Assembly (NCBI RefSeq): GCF_000463115.2
Contig: NZ_AWFX01000049.1
Location: forward strand, 1 to 64,000
Origin: Franconibacter helveticus LMG 23732
GTDB lineage: Bacteria > Pseudomonadota > Gammaproteobacteria > Enterobacterales > Enterobacteriaceae
DNA: 64,000 nucleotides
Reading direction: 5' to 3'
Part shown: one piece after another, positions 16,204 to 24,789 of the stretch
Position numbering within the stretch: position 1 is the stretch's first letter
How the letters are laid out: every line of letters starts with the position of its first letter
Notes under the pieces: generated by a model
What the model was told of the DNA's origin: nothing
The model's database searches: none
The model's input: only the letters and a program-made list of their open reading frames with translations
Translations under genes and position numbers: made by a program

Positions 16204-16243
16204 ATGACGGCGCCGTGTCAGGCTGATGACGGTAACGTCACAG
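16204..16243 (-). promoter_or_regulatory. Double Pho box upstream of olsF (four PhoB half-sites)
   Basis: Read on the minus strand, four 7-mers recur every 11 bp: CTGTGAC, CCGTCAT, CTGACAC, CCGTCAT, with 4-bp spacers GTTA, CAGC, GGCG. Against the PhoB half-site CTGTCAT they score 5, 6, 5 and 6 of 7. The regular 11-bp pitch is the PhoB signature, and the array ends exactly 10 nt from a -10 element. Confidence 0.78.
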
Positions 16244-16494
16244 CGCGAGTAAAAAGCAAGATTGAAAGTTTAAGGCGTTATAGCAACTGGAAAAATTAAG
16301 CGCGCTATAAAAACAGGTTAACTTAGTAAAAAAGGTGGTTTTGGTAGCGGTTGATTTGTGTTGTAGCGTAAATGTTAACCATAGCTGCGCTGGCGAGCGG
16401 GCTCTTTTTTGACGGGGGATGCAGTGAGCTATTTTACGCAGAAGAAACCGATTTTCACTGCCAGATACGATTGTTTTTCGGTTTCAAAGAAAAA
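16244..16494. other. Intergenic stretch between olsF promoter and hemB terminator
   Basis: About 250 bases with no convincing gene. The base composition is mixed, with AT-rich tracts around 16300-16380. A short plus-strand reading frame starting at 16372 continues antisense through hemB and is judged a shadow. Confidence 0.5.
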
Positions 16495-16511
16495 ACGGCC
16501 CGCAGGCCGCT
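16495..16511 (-). terminator. hemB terminator
   Basis: On the minus strand, GCGGCC TGCG GGCCGT followed by TTTTT, eleven bases past the hemB stop codon. A compact GC stem plus T-run is a normal intrinsic terminator. Confidence 0.85.
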
Positions 16512-16521
16512 TTTATCACGC

Positions 16522-17505
16522 TTAAATGATGTTTTTCTCCGCCAGATCGAGCGCGAAGTAGGTAAAGATAAGATCGGCGCCAGCGCGCTTAATTGCGCCC
16601 AGGCTTTCCAGCGTGACGTTGATTTCGTCGATGGCGCCCGCCTGGGCGGCAAATTTGATCATCGCGTATTCGCCGCTTACCTGATAGGCGCCGAGCGGCA
16701 GCGTAGTGCGCTCGCGGATATCGCGCAGGATATCAAGATAAGGGCCAGCGGGTTTAACCATCAGCGCGTCTGCGCCTTCCGCTTCGTCGAGCAGCGATTC
16801 GCGAATCGCCTCGCGGCGGTTCATCGGACTCATCTGGTATGTTTTGCGGTCGCCTTTCAGCGCAGTGCCCGCCGCTTCACGGAACGGGCCGTAGAAAGAA
16901 GAGGCGAACTTGGTGGAGTAAGACATGATGGCGGTGTCGGTAAAGCCCGCTGCGTCCAGCGCCTGGCGAATCGCCTTCACCTGGCCGTCCATCGCTGCGG
17001 AAGGGGCGATGAAGTCGGCGCCCGCCGCCGCCGCGACGACAGCCTGCTTGCCAAGGTTAATCAGCGTCTGGTCGTTATCGACGCCGTGGTCGCACAGCAC
17101 GCCGCAGTGGCCGTGCGTAGTGTATTCACAAAAGCAGGTATCGGACATAACGACCATTTCCGGCACCGCCTCTTTAGCGATGCGGGACATCCGCGCCACC
17201 AGACCGTTTTCGTTCCAGGTGTCGCTGCCGCACTCATCGGTGTGGTGAGAAATGCCAAAGGTCATTACCGAGCGGATGCCCGCTTTGGCGATGCGCTCAA
17301 TCTCTTTCGCAAGGTATTTCTCAGGAATGCGCACCACGCCCGGCATGGCGGCGATGGGCTTGTAGTCGTCCAGCCCTTCTTCAACAAAAATAGGCAGCAC
17401 CAGATCGCTGCGGCTTAACGTGGTTTCTTCAAACATGGCGCGCAGCGAGGGCGATTTGCGCAGGCGGCGCGGACGGGAAATCAGGGAAAAATCGGACATG
17501 GTCAT
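16522..17505 (-). CDS. hemB: Porphobilinogen synthase (delta-aminolevulinic acid dehydratase)
   Basis: A 327-residue enzyme that condenses two 5-aminolevulinate molecules into porphobilinogen in heme and tetrapyrrole synthesis. The zinc-binding cysteines Cys124, Cys126 and Cys134 sit in [13 protein letters not shown]; the Schiff-base lysines are in [12 protein letters not shown] and [10 protein letters not shown]. Closely similar to E. coli HemB along the full length (about 324). The ATG two codons further in (17499) is an equally possible start. It marks the left edge of the conserved E. coli-like gene order. Confidence 0.97.
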   Translation of the reverse strand: MTMSDFSLISRPRRLRKSPSLRAMFEETTLSRSDLVLPIFVEEGLDDYKPIAAMPGVVRIPEKYLAKEIERIAKAGIRSVMTFGISHHTDECGSDTWNENGLVARMSRIAKEAVPEMVVMSDTCFCEYTTHGHCGVLCDHGVDNDQTLINLGKQAVVAAAAGADFIAPSAAMDGQVKAIRQALDAAGFTDTAIMSYSTKFASSFYGPFREAAGTALKGDRKTYQMSPMNRREAIRESLLDEAEGADALMVKPAGPYLDILRDIRERTTLPLGAYQVSGEYAMIKFAAQAGAIDEINVTLESLGAIKRAGADLIFTYFALDLAEKNII

Positions 17506-17602
17506 TATCTTTTATCTGCCAGAAAGACCCTTATTTTACCCGAATAATTTGCCGGCGTTTTACGATTATGGTCGCTAAACGGCCATCCCTGGCCTTTCGG
17601 CG

Positions 17603-18082
17603 TCAGTTAAGACCCGCTTTATCCAGCCCGTAAGCGGCATCCGCAGAGCCGGGCACGGTGCGAAACGCCACGCCCATACGGTTCCAGCTGTTGATGGCCG
17701 CTATCTGGAAACTGATTTGCGCAATCTCTTCTTCGGTAAAATATTCCCGCACGGCAATCCATTCCTCATCTGACACCTCCCGGTTGGTCAGGCGGGTTAA
17801 CGCTTCGGTCCAGCCAAGCGCGGCGCGCTCGCGGGCTGAAAAGAGGGTAGATTCACGCCAGACGGCGACATGATGCAGACGCAGCTCGCGCTCGCCGTGC
17901 ATTCTCGCCTCTTTCACATGCATATCCACGCAGAAGGCGCAGCCATTAAGCTGCGAGGCGCGCAGCATAATAAGCTGCCCCAGCTCTTTTATCACCGGCT
18001 TGCGGCTAAGCGCGGCACTGAGTTCCATACACTTGTTCGCCAGATCGCCCGCGGCCTGGAAGTAGTTAAGACGTTGTGACAT
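17603..18082 (-). CDS. Carboxymuconolactone decarboxylase/AhpD-family protein
   Basis: A 159-residue helical protein of the AhpD-like family. The redox pair CxxC with the downstream His is present in GCAFCVDMH near residues 48-56, the signature of AhpD-type peroxidase-related proteins. Predicted to be a cytoplasmic thiol-dependent (alkyl)hydroperoxidase, but many family members have no proven substrate. It sits 106 bp downstream of the CinA-like gene on the same strand, behind a long inverted repeat. Not part of the E. coli K-12 hemB neighbourhood. Confidence 0.85.
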   Translation of the reverse strand: MSQRLNYFQAAGDLANKCMELSAALSRKPVIKELGQLIMLRASQLNGCAFCVDMHVKEARMHGERELRLHHVAVWRESTLFSARERAALGWTEALTRLTNREVSDEEWIAVREYFTEEEIAQISFQIAAINSWNRMGVAFRTVPGSADAAYGLDKAGLN

Positions 18083-18133
18083 GGTGGTTCTCCCGACGTG
18101 TTTGAATGAACGGACGTCATTTTGCCGGGAGCA

Positions 18134-18185
18134 TGGTCTGCCTTATAGTGCCAAGTTTGGGCTTTTCAGGCAGACCATAAGGCAG
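18134..18185. repeat. Nested inverted repeat between CinA-like and AhpD-like genes
   Basis: TGGTCTGCCT (18134-18143) and AGGCAGACCA (18168-18177) form a perfect 10-bp inverted pair around an inner CCAA-GT-TTGG hairpin (18151-18160). The left arm can instead pair with a second copy, CTGCCTTAT with ATAAGGCAG (18177-18185). It lies in the promoter region of the AhpD-like gene, so an operator or an alternative RNA structure is plausible. Confidence 0.7.
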
Positions 18186-18187
18186 GC

Positions 18188-18682
18188 TTACTCGCGCTCT
18201 TTCAGCAATTCAACAAGGCGCTCAAGCGCAAACGCCGCTGCCTGATTGATCACCGTTTCCGGGTCGCCGTTGAAATGGCGCTTTTCCGCCACAACGCTGC
18301 CATCGTTTAGCGCCCAGCCGAACCAGACCGTGCCGGCGGGCGTACCGTCTTCACCGCCGTCCGGCCCGGCATAGCCGCTCACGGATAAGCTCACATCTTC
18401 TGCGGAGCGGTCGCGCGCGCCCTGCGCCATCTCTTTCACGGTTTGTTCGCTGACGGCGGTATAAAGACGCAGCGTCTCTTCGCTCACGCCCAGCATATTG
18501 TGCTTCGCTTTATTGGTGTAAGTGGTGAAGCCGCTGGAAAAGAAATCGGTGGTGTCGCCAGTGGCGCAAAGAGAGTAGGCGATAAGCCCGCCGGTGCAGG
18601 ACTCCGCCGTCGCGAGTTTTAAGCCCTTTGCGCGAAGATAATCTTTAACTTTGGTGGTAGCGCGTTCAATAGCATCGCTCAT
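18188..18682 (-). CDS. CinA C-terminal-domain family protein (PncC/YdeJ-like amidase homologue)
   Basis: A 164-residue protein made only of the CinA C-terminal domain. Conserved motifs are LATAESCTGGLIAY near residues 22-35, SSGFTTYTNKAKHNMLGVS and SGYAGPDGG..GTPAGTVWFG. The domain in PncC hydrolyses nicotinamide mononucleotide to nicotinate mononucleotide in the pyridine nucleotide salvage cycle. The best memory match is the E. coli paralogue YdeJ, which is not known to have this activity, so the function should be held as probable amidase-like. GGAG lies a few bases before the ATG. Confidence 0.85.
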   Translation of the reverse strand: MSDAIERATTKVKDYLRAKGLKLATAESCTGGLIAYSLCATGDTTDFFSSGFTTYTNKAKHNMLGVSEETLRLYTAVSEQTVKEMAQGARDRSAEDVSLSVSGYAGPDGGEDGTPAGTVWFGWALNDGSVVAEKRHFNGDPETVINQAAAFALERLVELLKERE

Positions 18683-19166
18683 TTTTATCTCCTCTATCCA
18701 GAACCGTTTAAAGTATAGATGAAACTGGCGGAGTAACCCGCGCGTCCGCTTTATTCGCTAAGAATTGGATTGATTTAACCAATCATTTTGGTCTTCTTAT
18801 TTTTATTAATAATAAATTTAGCGGCATAAAAAATAAGTTAAAGCAATATAAAGATACACGGCGTGTGTCTTTTTTATGTTTTAATAAAGCGCTGTTTACA
18901 GGATTGCAGAGGGCAGTGCGTATTTACTTATTATTGGTTCAACTAATGACTGACCCATTATTTATTCATTAAGTACCTCAAAAGAGGTAATACATAAAGG
19001 ATATGTATTTATTTTGAAAGCGTTTAATTGTAACAGGTATGAAAGCGGACAACCGGTAATCAGCAATTGAACCTTTTCTGTTCCGGGCCGCATAATCATC
19101 AGGCCAGCGTTATTCATATATGCTGGCTGCATTGTTAATTGATGGACCAACTTTGATTACGTCCCT
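18683..19166. other. AT-rich intergenic region upstream of the autotransporter
   Basis: Nearly 500 bases of strongly AT-rich DNA, unlike the flanking genes. No ORF with credible coding signs is present. Apart from the hairpin terminator near 18850 the strand carries many TTTATT/AATAAA tracts, typical of H-NS-silenced promoter regions of surface-protein genes; that regulation is inferred from composition alone. Confidence 0.5.
18850..18876 (+). terminator. Orphan intrinsic terminator on the plus strand
   Basis: AAAGATACAC GGC GTGTGTCTTT makes a 10-bp stem (one G-T pair) followed by a further TTTTAT. No plus-strand gene ends upstream; the nearest gene starts leftward at 18682. It could end an unannotated small RNA or block readthrough toward the autotransporter. 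Confidence 0.6.
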
Positions 19167-19181
19167 GAGGAGGGATGACTA

Positions 19182-21956
19182 ATGCACTCCTGGAAAAAGA
19201 AACTAGTATTATCTCAACTGGCATTGGCCTGTACTATGGCAATCGCTTCTCAGGCCTCTGCTAAAGATATTTCTGGTACCACGTATGATACGTTTTATTA
19301 CGACGGTATTAACGGCGAAGTAATATATCAAGGCTATGCTGGCTGGAATAATGTAGATACCCTTGATGGTAATATTTATCCGGCCATCAATAGCGCGGCG
19401 GTAAACGGCGTTATCTCCACCTGGTATCTGGATAATGACAACGGCGTTAATAATAATTCGAACGCATTAACGATTAAAGACAGTACAATTCATGGCATGG
19501 TGACATCTGCCTGTATGACCACGGACTGCGGTACGCGTGGCTCTGATTATGTTTACGATCGCCTGGCGCTGAACGTGGATAATTCCACCATTGACGATGA
19601 CTTCGAGCATTTTAATTATTATGCGGCGAATGGCAGCAGTTATAACACTGCGTCAGTGGACGTTTACGACCTCGGTACGGCGATCACCCTGGATCAGGAA
19701 TCCGATATTGTTATCCAGAATAATTCGCACGTCGCGGGTATTACCCTGACGCAGGGATATGAGTGGGAAGATTATGAAAATGTCGCGACCGTCGGCGGCG
19801 TAAACAGCAACGAAATCTTTAATAATACCCTGGTGGTCAAAGATTCCGTCCTGACCTCCGGCTCATGGAGCGATGAGGGTACGAATGGCTTCTATGGCCG
19901 CAGCGATAAAGCCAGCGACTACAGCAACAGCGCTACGCTGGATGATGCCGCGCTGACCGTCGTCGCCAGTGCCGACGCCGACAACGCCATGCAAACGACC
20001 GCCTCGTTTGACCACTCCACGCTGACGGGGGATGTGGTGTTCGTCAGCAGCTTCGATGAAAACTTCGGCGGCTACGATATCGACAACGGCGACAACACCT
20101 TTACCCATGTCGATGCCTATGACGTTAACGGCGACGGCGTGGCGGATTCTAACGGCTGGGATAACACCGACCGTCTGGATCTGACGCTGACCAACGGCAG
20201 CAAATGGGTGGGCGCGGCTATCTCCAGCGTGGAAGCTACCGCAGAACTGTATGATTACCAGCCCAACAGCCTGTGGCCGACTTCCGTCTATGGCGTGGAA
20301 AACAACGACAGCGCCTTTGACGAAGCAGGCCATGTGGTCGGCAATGCGGTCTACCAGAGCGGCCTTTTCAATGTCACGCTGGATAACGGCTCGGAGTGGG
20401 ACACCCGTAAAGCGTCCAATATCGATACCCTGACGGTGAACAACCGCTCCCAGGTGAATGTGGAAGACTCCTCGTTGCTGGCGGACAGCATCGCGCTCGG
20501 CAATGCTTCCTCGCTGAACATTGGCGATTCCGGCGCGGTCGCAACCGATCATCTGACTCTCGACACCTTAAGCCAGCTCACTCTCACCGAAGAGACGGCA
20601 GAACTGAAGGCCAATACCGTTACCGTGGACAACGGCGCTCAACTGGCGCTGGGGCTGGGCCAGCTTGATACCGGTAATCTGCAATTGACCGACGGCGGCG
20701 TGTTTAACGTGGCGAGCCGCGACTACACGTTAAATTCAGATCTCAACAACGTGCGTTACGTGACCAACGATATACATAGCGCGGACTATGACTATGGCGT
20801 TATCGCCCTGAATGCCGACGGGCATCTGGCGGTAAACGGCGACGTGGCGGGCAACTACGCCGTGCGCATTGATAACGCCACCGGCGCGGGCGCAATCGCG
20901 GATTATAAAAATAACGAGGTGATCCGCGTTTATGATAATGACGCCGCCACCTCCGCCACCTTCACGGCGGCGAACAAGGCCGATCTCGGCGCGTACACCT
21001 ATGAAGCGCAGCAGCAGGGCGATACGGTGGTGCTGGAACAGCAGGAATTAACCGATTACGCCAACATGGCGCTGAGTATTCCTTCCGCCAACACCAATAT
21101 CTGGAACCTGGAGCAGGACACGCTCGCAACTCGCCTGGCGCAGGGTCGACACACGGCAGGGGATACGGGCGGCGCATGGGTGAGCTATTTCGGCGGCAAC
21201 TATAATGCCGACACCCACACGCTGGATTACGATCAGGACGTTAACGGCATTATGGTCGGCCTGGATAAACAAATCGACGGCAACATGGCCAAATGGACAG
21301 TGGGCGCCGCGGCGGGCTTTGCCAAGGGCGACATCAGCGACCACAGCGGCCAGGTCGATCAGGACAGCCAGTCTGCGCGCTTCTACACCTCCGGGCGCTT
21401 TAGCAATAACGTCTTTATCGATACCACTCTGAGCTACAGCCACTACAGCAACGACCTGAGCGCGGTAATGAGCAACGGCGCGGCGGTGAATGGCGATATC
21501 TCTACCGACGCCTGGGGCTTTGGCCTGAAAGCGGGCTACGACTGGCAGTTTAACCCGCAAGGTTATCTGACTCCGTATGCCGCTATCTCCGGCCTGTTCC
21601 AGGATGGCGATGATTACCAGCTTAGCAACGGCATGGATGTTGACAGCCAGTCTTACGACAGCCTGCGTTATGAGCTGGGCCTGGATCTGGGCTATACCGT
21701 CAGCTACGGCAACGATCAGGCGTTTATGCCCTATGCCAAACTGGCTTATGTCTATGATGATGCAAACAGCAACAGCGCTGATGTTAACGGCGACAGCATT
21801 GATAATGGCGTGGAAGGCTCCGCAGTACGGGCGGGTCTGGGCGGCCAGTTCAGCTTCACCAAAAACTTTAGCAGCTACGCTGATGTTAACTACCTTGGCG
21901 GTGGCGATGTCGATCAGGACTGGGCGGCCAACGTAGGGGTCAAATATACCTGGTAA
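19182..21956 (+). CDS. Autotransporter adhesin (type Va), YaiT/EhaB position
   Basis: A 924-residue classical autotransporter. Residues 1-27 form an extended signal peptide (MHSWKKKLVLSQLALACTMA..ASA). Residues about 28-650 are an Asn/Asp/Ser-rich passenger with short repeating beta-helix-like strands (LTVNNRSQVNV, LNIGDSG, LTLDTLSQL). Residues about 660-924 are the outer-membrane beta-barrel, ending in the aromatic terminus GVKYTW. Surface adhesion or biofilm function is inferred from type. The locus between hemB and iprA holds yaiT/ehaB in E. coli, so this is a positional counterpart with a different passenger. The strong site GAGGAGGGA precedes the ATG. Confidence 0.9.
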   Translation: MHSWKKKLVLSQLALACTMAIASQASAKDISGTTYDTFYYDGINGEVIYQGYAGWNNVDTLDGNIYPAINSAAVNGVISTWYLDNDNGVNNNSNALTIKDSTIHGMVTSACMTTDCGTRGSDYVYDRLALNVDNSTIDDDFEHFNYYAANGSSYNTASVDVYDLGTAITLDQESDIVIQNNSHVAGITLTQGYEWEDYENVATVGGVNSNEIFNNTLVVKDSVLTSGSWSDEGTNGFYGRSDKASDYSNSATLDDAALTVVASADADNAMQTTASFDHSTLTGDVVFVSSFDENFGGYDIDNGDNTFTHVDAYDVNGDGVADSNGWDNTDRLDLTLTNGSKWVGAAISSVEATAELYDYQPNSLWPTSVYGVENNDSAFDEAGHVVGNAVYQSGLFNVTLDNGSEWDTRKASNIDTLTVNNRSQVNVEDSSLLADSIALGNASSLNIGDSGAVATDHLTLDTLSQLTLTEETAELKANTVTVDNGAQLALGLGQLDTGNLQLTDGGVFNVASRDYTLNSDLNNVRYVTNDIHSADYDYGVIALNADGHLAVNGDVAGNYAVRIDNATGAGAIADYKNNEVIRVYDNDAATSATFTAANKADLGAYTYEAQQQGDTVVLEQQELTDYANMALSIPSANTNIWNLEQDTLATRLAQGRHTAGDTGGAWVSYFGGNYNADTHTLDYDQDVNGIMVGLDKQIDGNMAKWTVGAAAGFAKGDISDHSGQVDQDSQSARFYTSGRFSNNVFIDTTLSYSHYSNDLSAVMSNGAAVNGDISTDAWGFGLKAGYDWQFNPQGYLTPYAAISGLFQDGDDYQLSNGMDVDSQSYDSLRYELGLDLGYTVSYGNDQAFMPYAKLAYVYDDANSNSADVNGDSIDNGVEGSAVRAGLGGQFSFTKNFSSYADVNYLGGGDVDQDWAANVGVKYTW

Positions 21957-22010
21957 CAGTGCTTTTTCAGCAGATGCGCCTCGGCTGAAAAGTGCTATTT
22001 CAGGAGTAAA

Positions 22011-22038
22011 AATGCCCATCCAGGAATGGATGGGCATT
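22011..22038. other. 11-bp perfect hairpin between autotransporter and iprA
   Basis: AATGCCCATCC AGGAAT GGATGGGCATT is a perfect 11-bp stem with a 6-nt loop, 17 bases before the iprA start. It lacks a good T-run, so it is either a weak terminator for the autotransporter or a structure covering the iprA ribosome-binding region. Confidence 0.6.
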
Positions 22039-22054
22039 CATATACAAATCATGG

Positions 22055-22690
22055 ATGAGTAAAGTGATTAGTTTCATCAAGCCTGTCAATTATCTGGAAA
22101 TGTTGCGCACGGGCCTGGCCCCGGCAGCAAAAAATTTTGATATTCCGCCGAAAGAAACTATCCGGTTTAACGACGAAAAAGGAGAACATTATTGCTGGTT
22201 TTTGCAACATGGCAGCCTGAGTATTTATCGTGAATCAAACGAGCTGTTGCTGGAACTGGTTTCGTCCCCCGTCCTGCTGACTTTTGCCAACGATCTCATT
22301 CCTACAACACAACAATATCATATGGTCACCGAAACGCGTTGTAAGGGATTCTATTTGCCTGTCGACCTGGCTTTTGAACAAATTGATAAGCATCAATTAT
22401 GGAAGGCGTATTCCCACTGGCAAGCCTGGCAAATGCGGATATTTGAATGGCGGGATGCATGTTTTACGGGCGCCAGTACCTATGCGCAAATCCGCTCTAC
22501 GTTATTAATAATGGCAGACTGGGATAAAGAGATACGATCAAAGATTGGCGTGATTAACTTTATACAAAAAAGAACCCATATTTCCCGTTCCGTCATTGCA
22601 GAGATTCTCGCCGCGTTGCGCAAAGGAAATTACATTGAAATGAGCAAAGGGAAATTAATTGCGGTTAACCGCTTGCCGAATAATTATTGA
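22055..22690 (+). CDS. iprA: IprA (YaiV), CRP-like winged-helix regulator
   Basis: A 211-residue protein resembling E. coli/Salmonella YaiV (IprA), a regulator that lowers resistance to hydrogen peroxide. The N-terminal part looks like a degenerate cyclic-nucleotide-binding fold; the C-terminal about 50 residues (INFIQKRTHISRSVIAEILAALRKGNYIEMSKGKLIAV) form a winged helix. Position between the autotransporter and ampH is as in E. coli. Codon use is more AT-rich than in its core neighbours. No clear Shine-Dalgarno is visible before the ATG at 22055, where a hairpin lies instead. Confidence 0.9.
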   Translation: MSKVISFIKPVNYLEMLRTGLAPAAKNFDIPPKETIRFNDEKGEHYCWFLQHGSLSIYRESNELLLELVSSPVLLTFANDLIPTTQQYHMVTETRCKGFYLPVDLAFEQIDKHQLWKAYSHWQAWQMRIFEWRDACFTGASTYAQIRSTLLIMADWDKEIRSKIGVINFIQKRTHISRSVIAEILAALRKGNYIEMSKGKLIAVNRLPNNY

Positions 22691-22715
22691 CCATGCGGGG
22701 TTGCTGCCCGCATGG
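22691..22715. terminator. Hairpin between convergent iprA and ampH
   Basis: CCATGCGGG and CCCGCATGG pair perfectly over 9 bp around a 7-nt loop, directly after the iprA stop. The flanks are only weakly T-rich (GGTTTAT on the plus strand), so termination strength is uncertain. Confidence 0.5.
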
Positions 22716-22725
22716 CCGGTTTATG

Positions 22726-23904
22726 TCAAAGCGCTGGCGATGGCAATGGTTTGTTGCCGCTCAGTTCCGTGACCAGATCGTTAACGCCGTCGCTCATATT
22801 CACAAAACGGGTTAACGGCGAGCGCGTCACCACCACAAAAACGCCGACATTATTTTGCGGCACCATCGCCATATAAGTAATGAAGCCGCCGCCGCCGCCC
22901 GTTTTCTGAATAATGCCGGGACGGCCCGCTTTCGGCGCCATATAAACCCAGCCCAGCCCCAGCGCGTCCGCACGGCCCGGCACGTCCATGCCGATGACAC
23001 GGGTGAACTGCGCACGCTGGTAAATCAGGGTTTGCATCCGGTCCGCCTGCGCGTTGCGGGAGTGAAAGTCGGAGGCGAGAAACTGCTGCATCCAGCGCAT
23101 CATGTCGTCTGGCGTGGAGTAAACGCCGCCGCTGCCGATAGCCGCCAGCGTGTTATTGCATGGGCTGGCGCCTTTTTCCGCCACCATCAGCCGCTTACAC
23201 TGGTCGGGCGATGGCGTGAAAGTCGTGTCTTTCATGCCGAGCGGACGGGCGATTTGCTCCTCAAACAGCTGCGCATAAGGTTTCCCTGCCGCCCGGGAGA
23301 GGGCATCCGCCAGCAAGTCAAACGCCAGATTGGAATAGGAAACGACAGAACCTGGCGCCGCTTTCAGGCTCGCCTGGCTCACCCAGTTCCAGCGCTGCTC
23401 ACGTGTCGGCCAGACAAATACCGGCCGGTGGGCCGCGCCGCCGGGCTGCTCGCGGGGCAGGGCGCTGGTATGGGTAGCAAGATTCACAAGCGTAATGGGT
23501 TTGCCCTGATACGTCGGCACGCGCGCGCCGGCAGGCGCATATTTGCTGAGCGGATCGTTAAGCTGCACGACGCCCTGATCGAGAAGCTTTACCAGCATTT
23601 CGCTGGTCATCAGTTTGGTCAAAGAGGCAATGCGGATAACCGAATCAAGCTGCGGACGCACATTGTTGCCGGGGCGGGTTTCGCCGAAGCTGCGAAAGAC
23701 GCGCTGGTTTCCATCAATCACCACCATCGCCATGCCGGTAGCGCCGCTGCCGTAAAAAATATGGTTGGCATAACGATCGACAATTTCAGAAGCGAAAACC
23801 GGATCGGGGGAGGCTGAGGCGGCCTGGGCCGCAGGCATAACCGCGGCAGTCAGCGCGGCGAAAAAAAACAGGCAACGTTTCAACGGACGGATCCACAGAG
23901 TCAT
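22726..23904 (-). CDS. ampH: AmpH, D-alanyl-D-alanine carboxypeptidase/endopeptidase
   Basis: A 392-residue class C penicillin-binding protein of the periplasm that trims and cleaves peptidoglycan peptides and takes part in recycling. The signal peptide spans about residues 1-28 (ending QAA). Active-site motifs are Ser94-L-T-Lys97, Tyr190-Ser-Asn192 and Lys334-Thr-Gly336. The sequence follows E. coli AmpH closely through its length. The N terminus has about 8 extra residues before the hydrophobic core compared with E. coli. It is divergent from the isochorismatase-family gene and sbmA. Confidence 0.95.
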   Translation of the reverse strand: MTLWIRPLKRCLFFFAALTAAVMPAAQAASASPDPVFASEIVDRYANHIFYGSGATGMAMVVIDGNQRVFRSFGETRPGNNVRPQLDSVIRIASLTKLMTSEMLVKLLDQGVVQLNDPLSKYAPAGARVPTYQGKPITLVNLATHTSALPREQPGGAAHRPVFVWPTREQRWNWVSQASLKAAPGSVVSYSNLAFDLLADALSRAAGKPYAQLFEEQIARPLGMKDTTFTPSPDQCKRLMVAEKGASPCNNTLAAIGSGGVYSTPDDMMRWMQQFLASDFHSRNAQADRMQTLIYQRAQFTRVIGMDVPGRADALGLGWVYMAPKAGRPGIIQKTGGGGGFITYMAMVPQNNVGVFVVVTRSPLTRFVNMSDGVNDLVTELSGNKPLPSPAL

Positions 23905-24088
23905 TAAAGGGTAAAGGCTATTTATACTACTCTGCGCCGTTGTGCAAAGGGCCGATAAGCGCCATAAATCGTGAAAAAGCGTAACGACGAGTAATTACAG
24001 CGTTTTTTCTTTGGCCGGGGTTCGCCCTTTCTGGCCGTTACGTTATGGTAGGTGCACGTTTATCTTGTTAGCCGTTAAGGAGTCTTTC

Positions 24089-24622
24089 ATGCAAAGCCGT
24101 CGCGCCGTTATCGTCGTCGATATGCAAAATGGCGTTTTCACCACGCCGCGTTCTGACCGGGAAGGGTGTACCGCACGGATCAACGCGCTTACCCAGGCGG
24201 CAGACATGGTTATCTTCATTCAGCATACCGCAGAGGATGAATTGCGGGAGGGAAGTGACGATTTCGCGCTTTTGCCGGAGCTAAACCAGCCCGCAGACGC
24301 CTTTTACGTGACGAAGACCGCCTGCGACGCCTTTTACTGCACTTCGCTCGAAGCCCTGCTGCGCGAGCAGAACATCCGCGATTTTGTGCTTTGCGGCTGC
24401 GCGACGGATTACTGCGTGGATGCCACCTTTAAAAACGGCGTCAGCCGGGGTTATCGCATTACCGTAGCAGAAGATGCGCATACCACCGCCAACCGTGCGG
24501 CGGCGCCCGCCGATGTGCTGATTCGCCACTATAACGATGTCTGGCGATCGTTTATCGCCCCGGCGAATCCGCCGCAGGTGTTGCCGGTGAGCCAAATTCT
24601 TGCCGCCTGGCAGGCGAACTAA
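24089..24622 (+). CDS. Isochorismatase-family cysteine hydrolase
   Basis: A 177-residue cytoplasmic hydrolase of the isochorismatase-like fold. The catalytic triad is visible: Asp11 (VVDMQNGVF), Lys76 (VTKTACDAF) and Cys109 (CGCATDYCVDAT), with the cis-peptide pair Ala105-Thr106. Relatives hydrolyse nicotinamide, N-carbamoyl compounds, ureidoacrylate or isochorismate; the substrate here is not known. The start at 24089 was chosen for TAAGGAG upstream. It stands between ampH and sbmA, where E. coli K-12 has no gene. Confidence 0.88.
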   Translation: MQSRRAVIVVDMQNGVFTTPRSDREGCTARINALTQAADMVIFIQHTAEDELREGSDDFALLPELNQPADAFYVTKTACDAFYCTSLEALLREQNIRDFVLCGCATDYCVDATFKNGVSRGYRITVAEDAHTTANRAAAPADVLIRHYNDVWRSFIAPANPPQVLPVSQILAAWQAN

Positions 24623-24789
24623 CCTTTTCACGTTTTGTCTCAACAGGCGCGGCGCGGCGGCCTTTATTTTTCGCAACAAATTGACCGCGCCTGACAAACG
24701 GTTTTAGGTAAGCTAACGCCGTCCTGAATAAAAAACGGCGAAAATGAAGCGCAGCAAGGCGATAACAATCAGAAGTGCAGGAGTAAGTC

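Noticed and set aside
16372..17418. 348-codon plus-strand open frame opposite hemB
   Set aside because: It runs antisense through the well-conserved hemB and has Arg/Ala-rich shadow composition and no motif.
18962..19150. 62-codon minus-strand frame upstream of the autotransporter
   Set aside because: Short, in AT-rich non-coding DNA, no ribosome-binding site or family resemblance.
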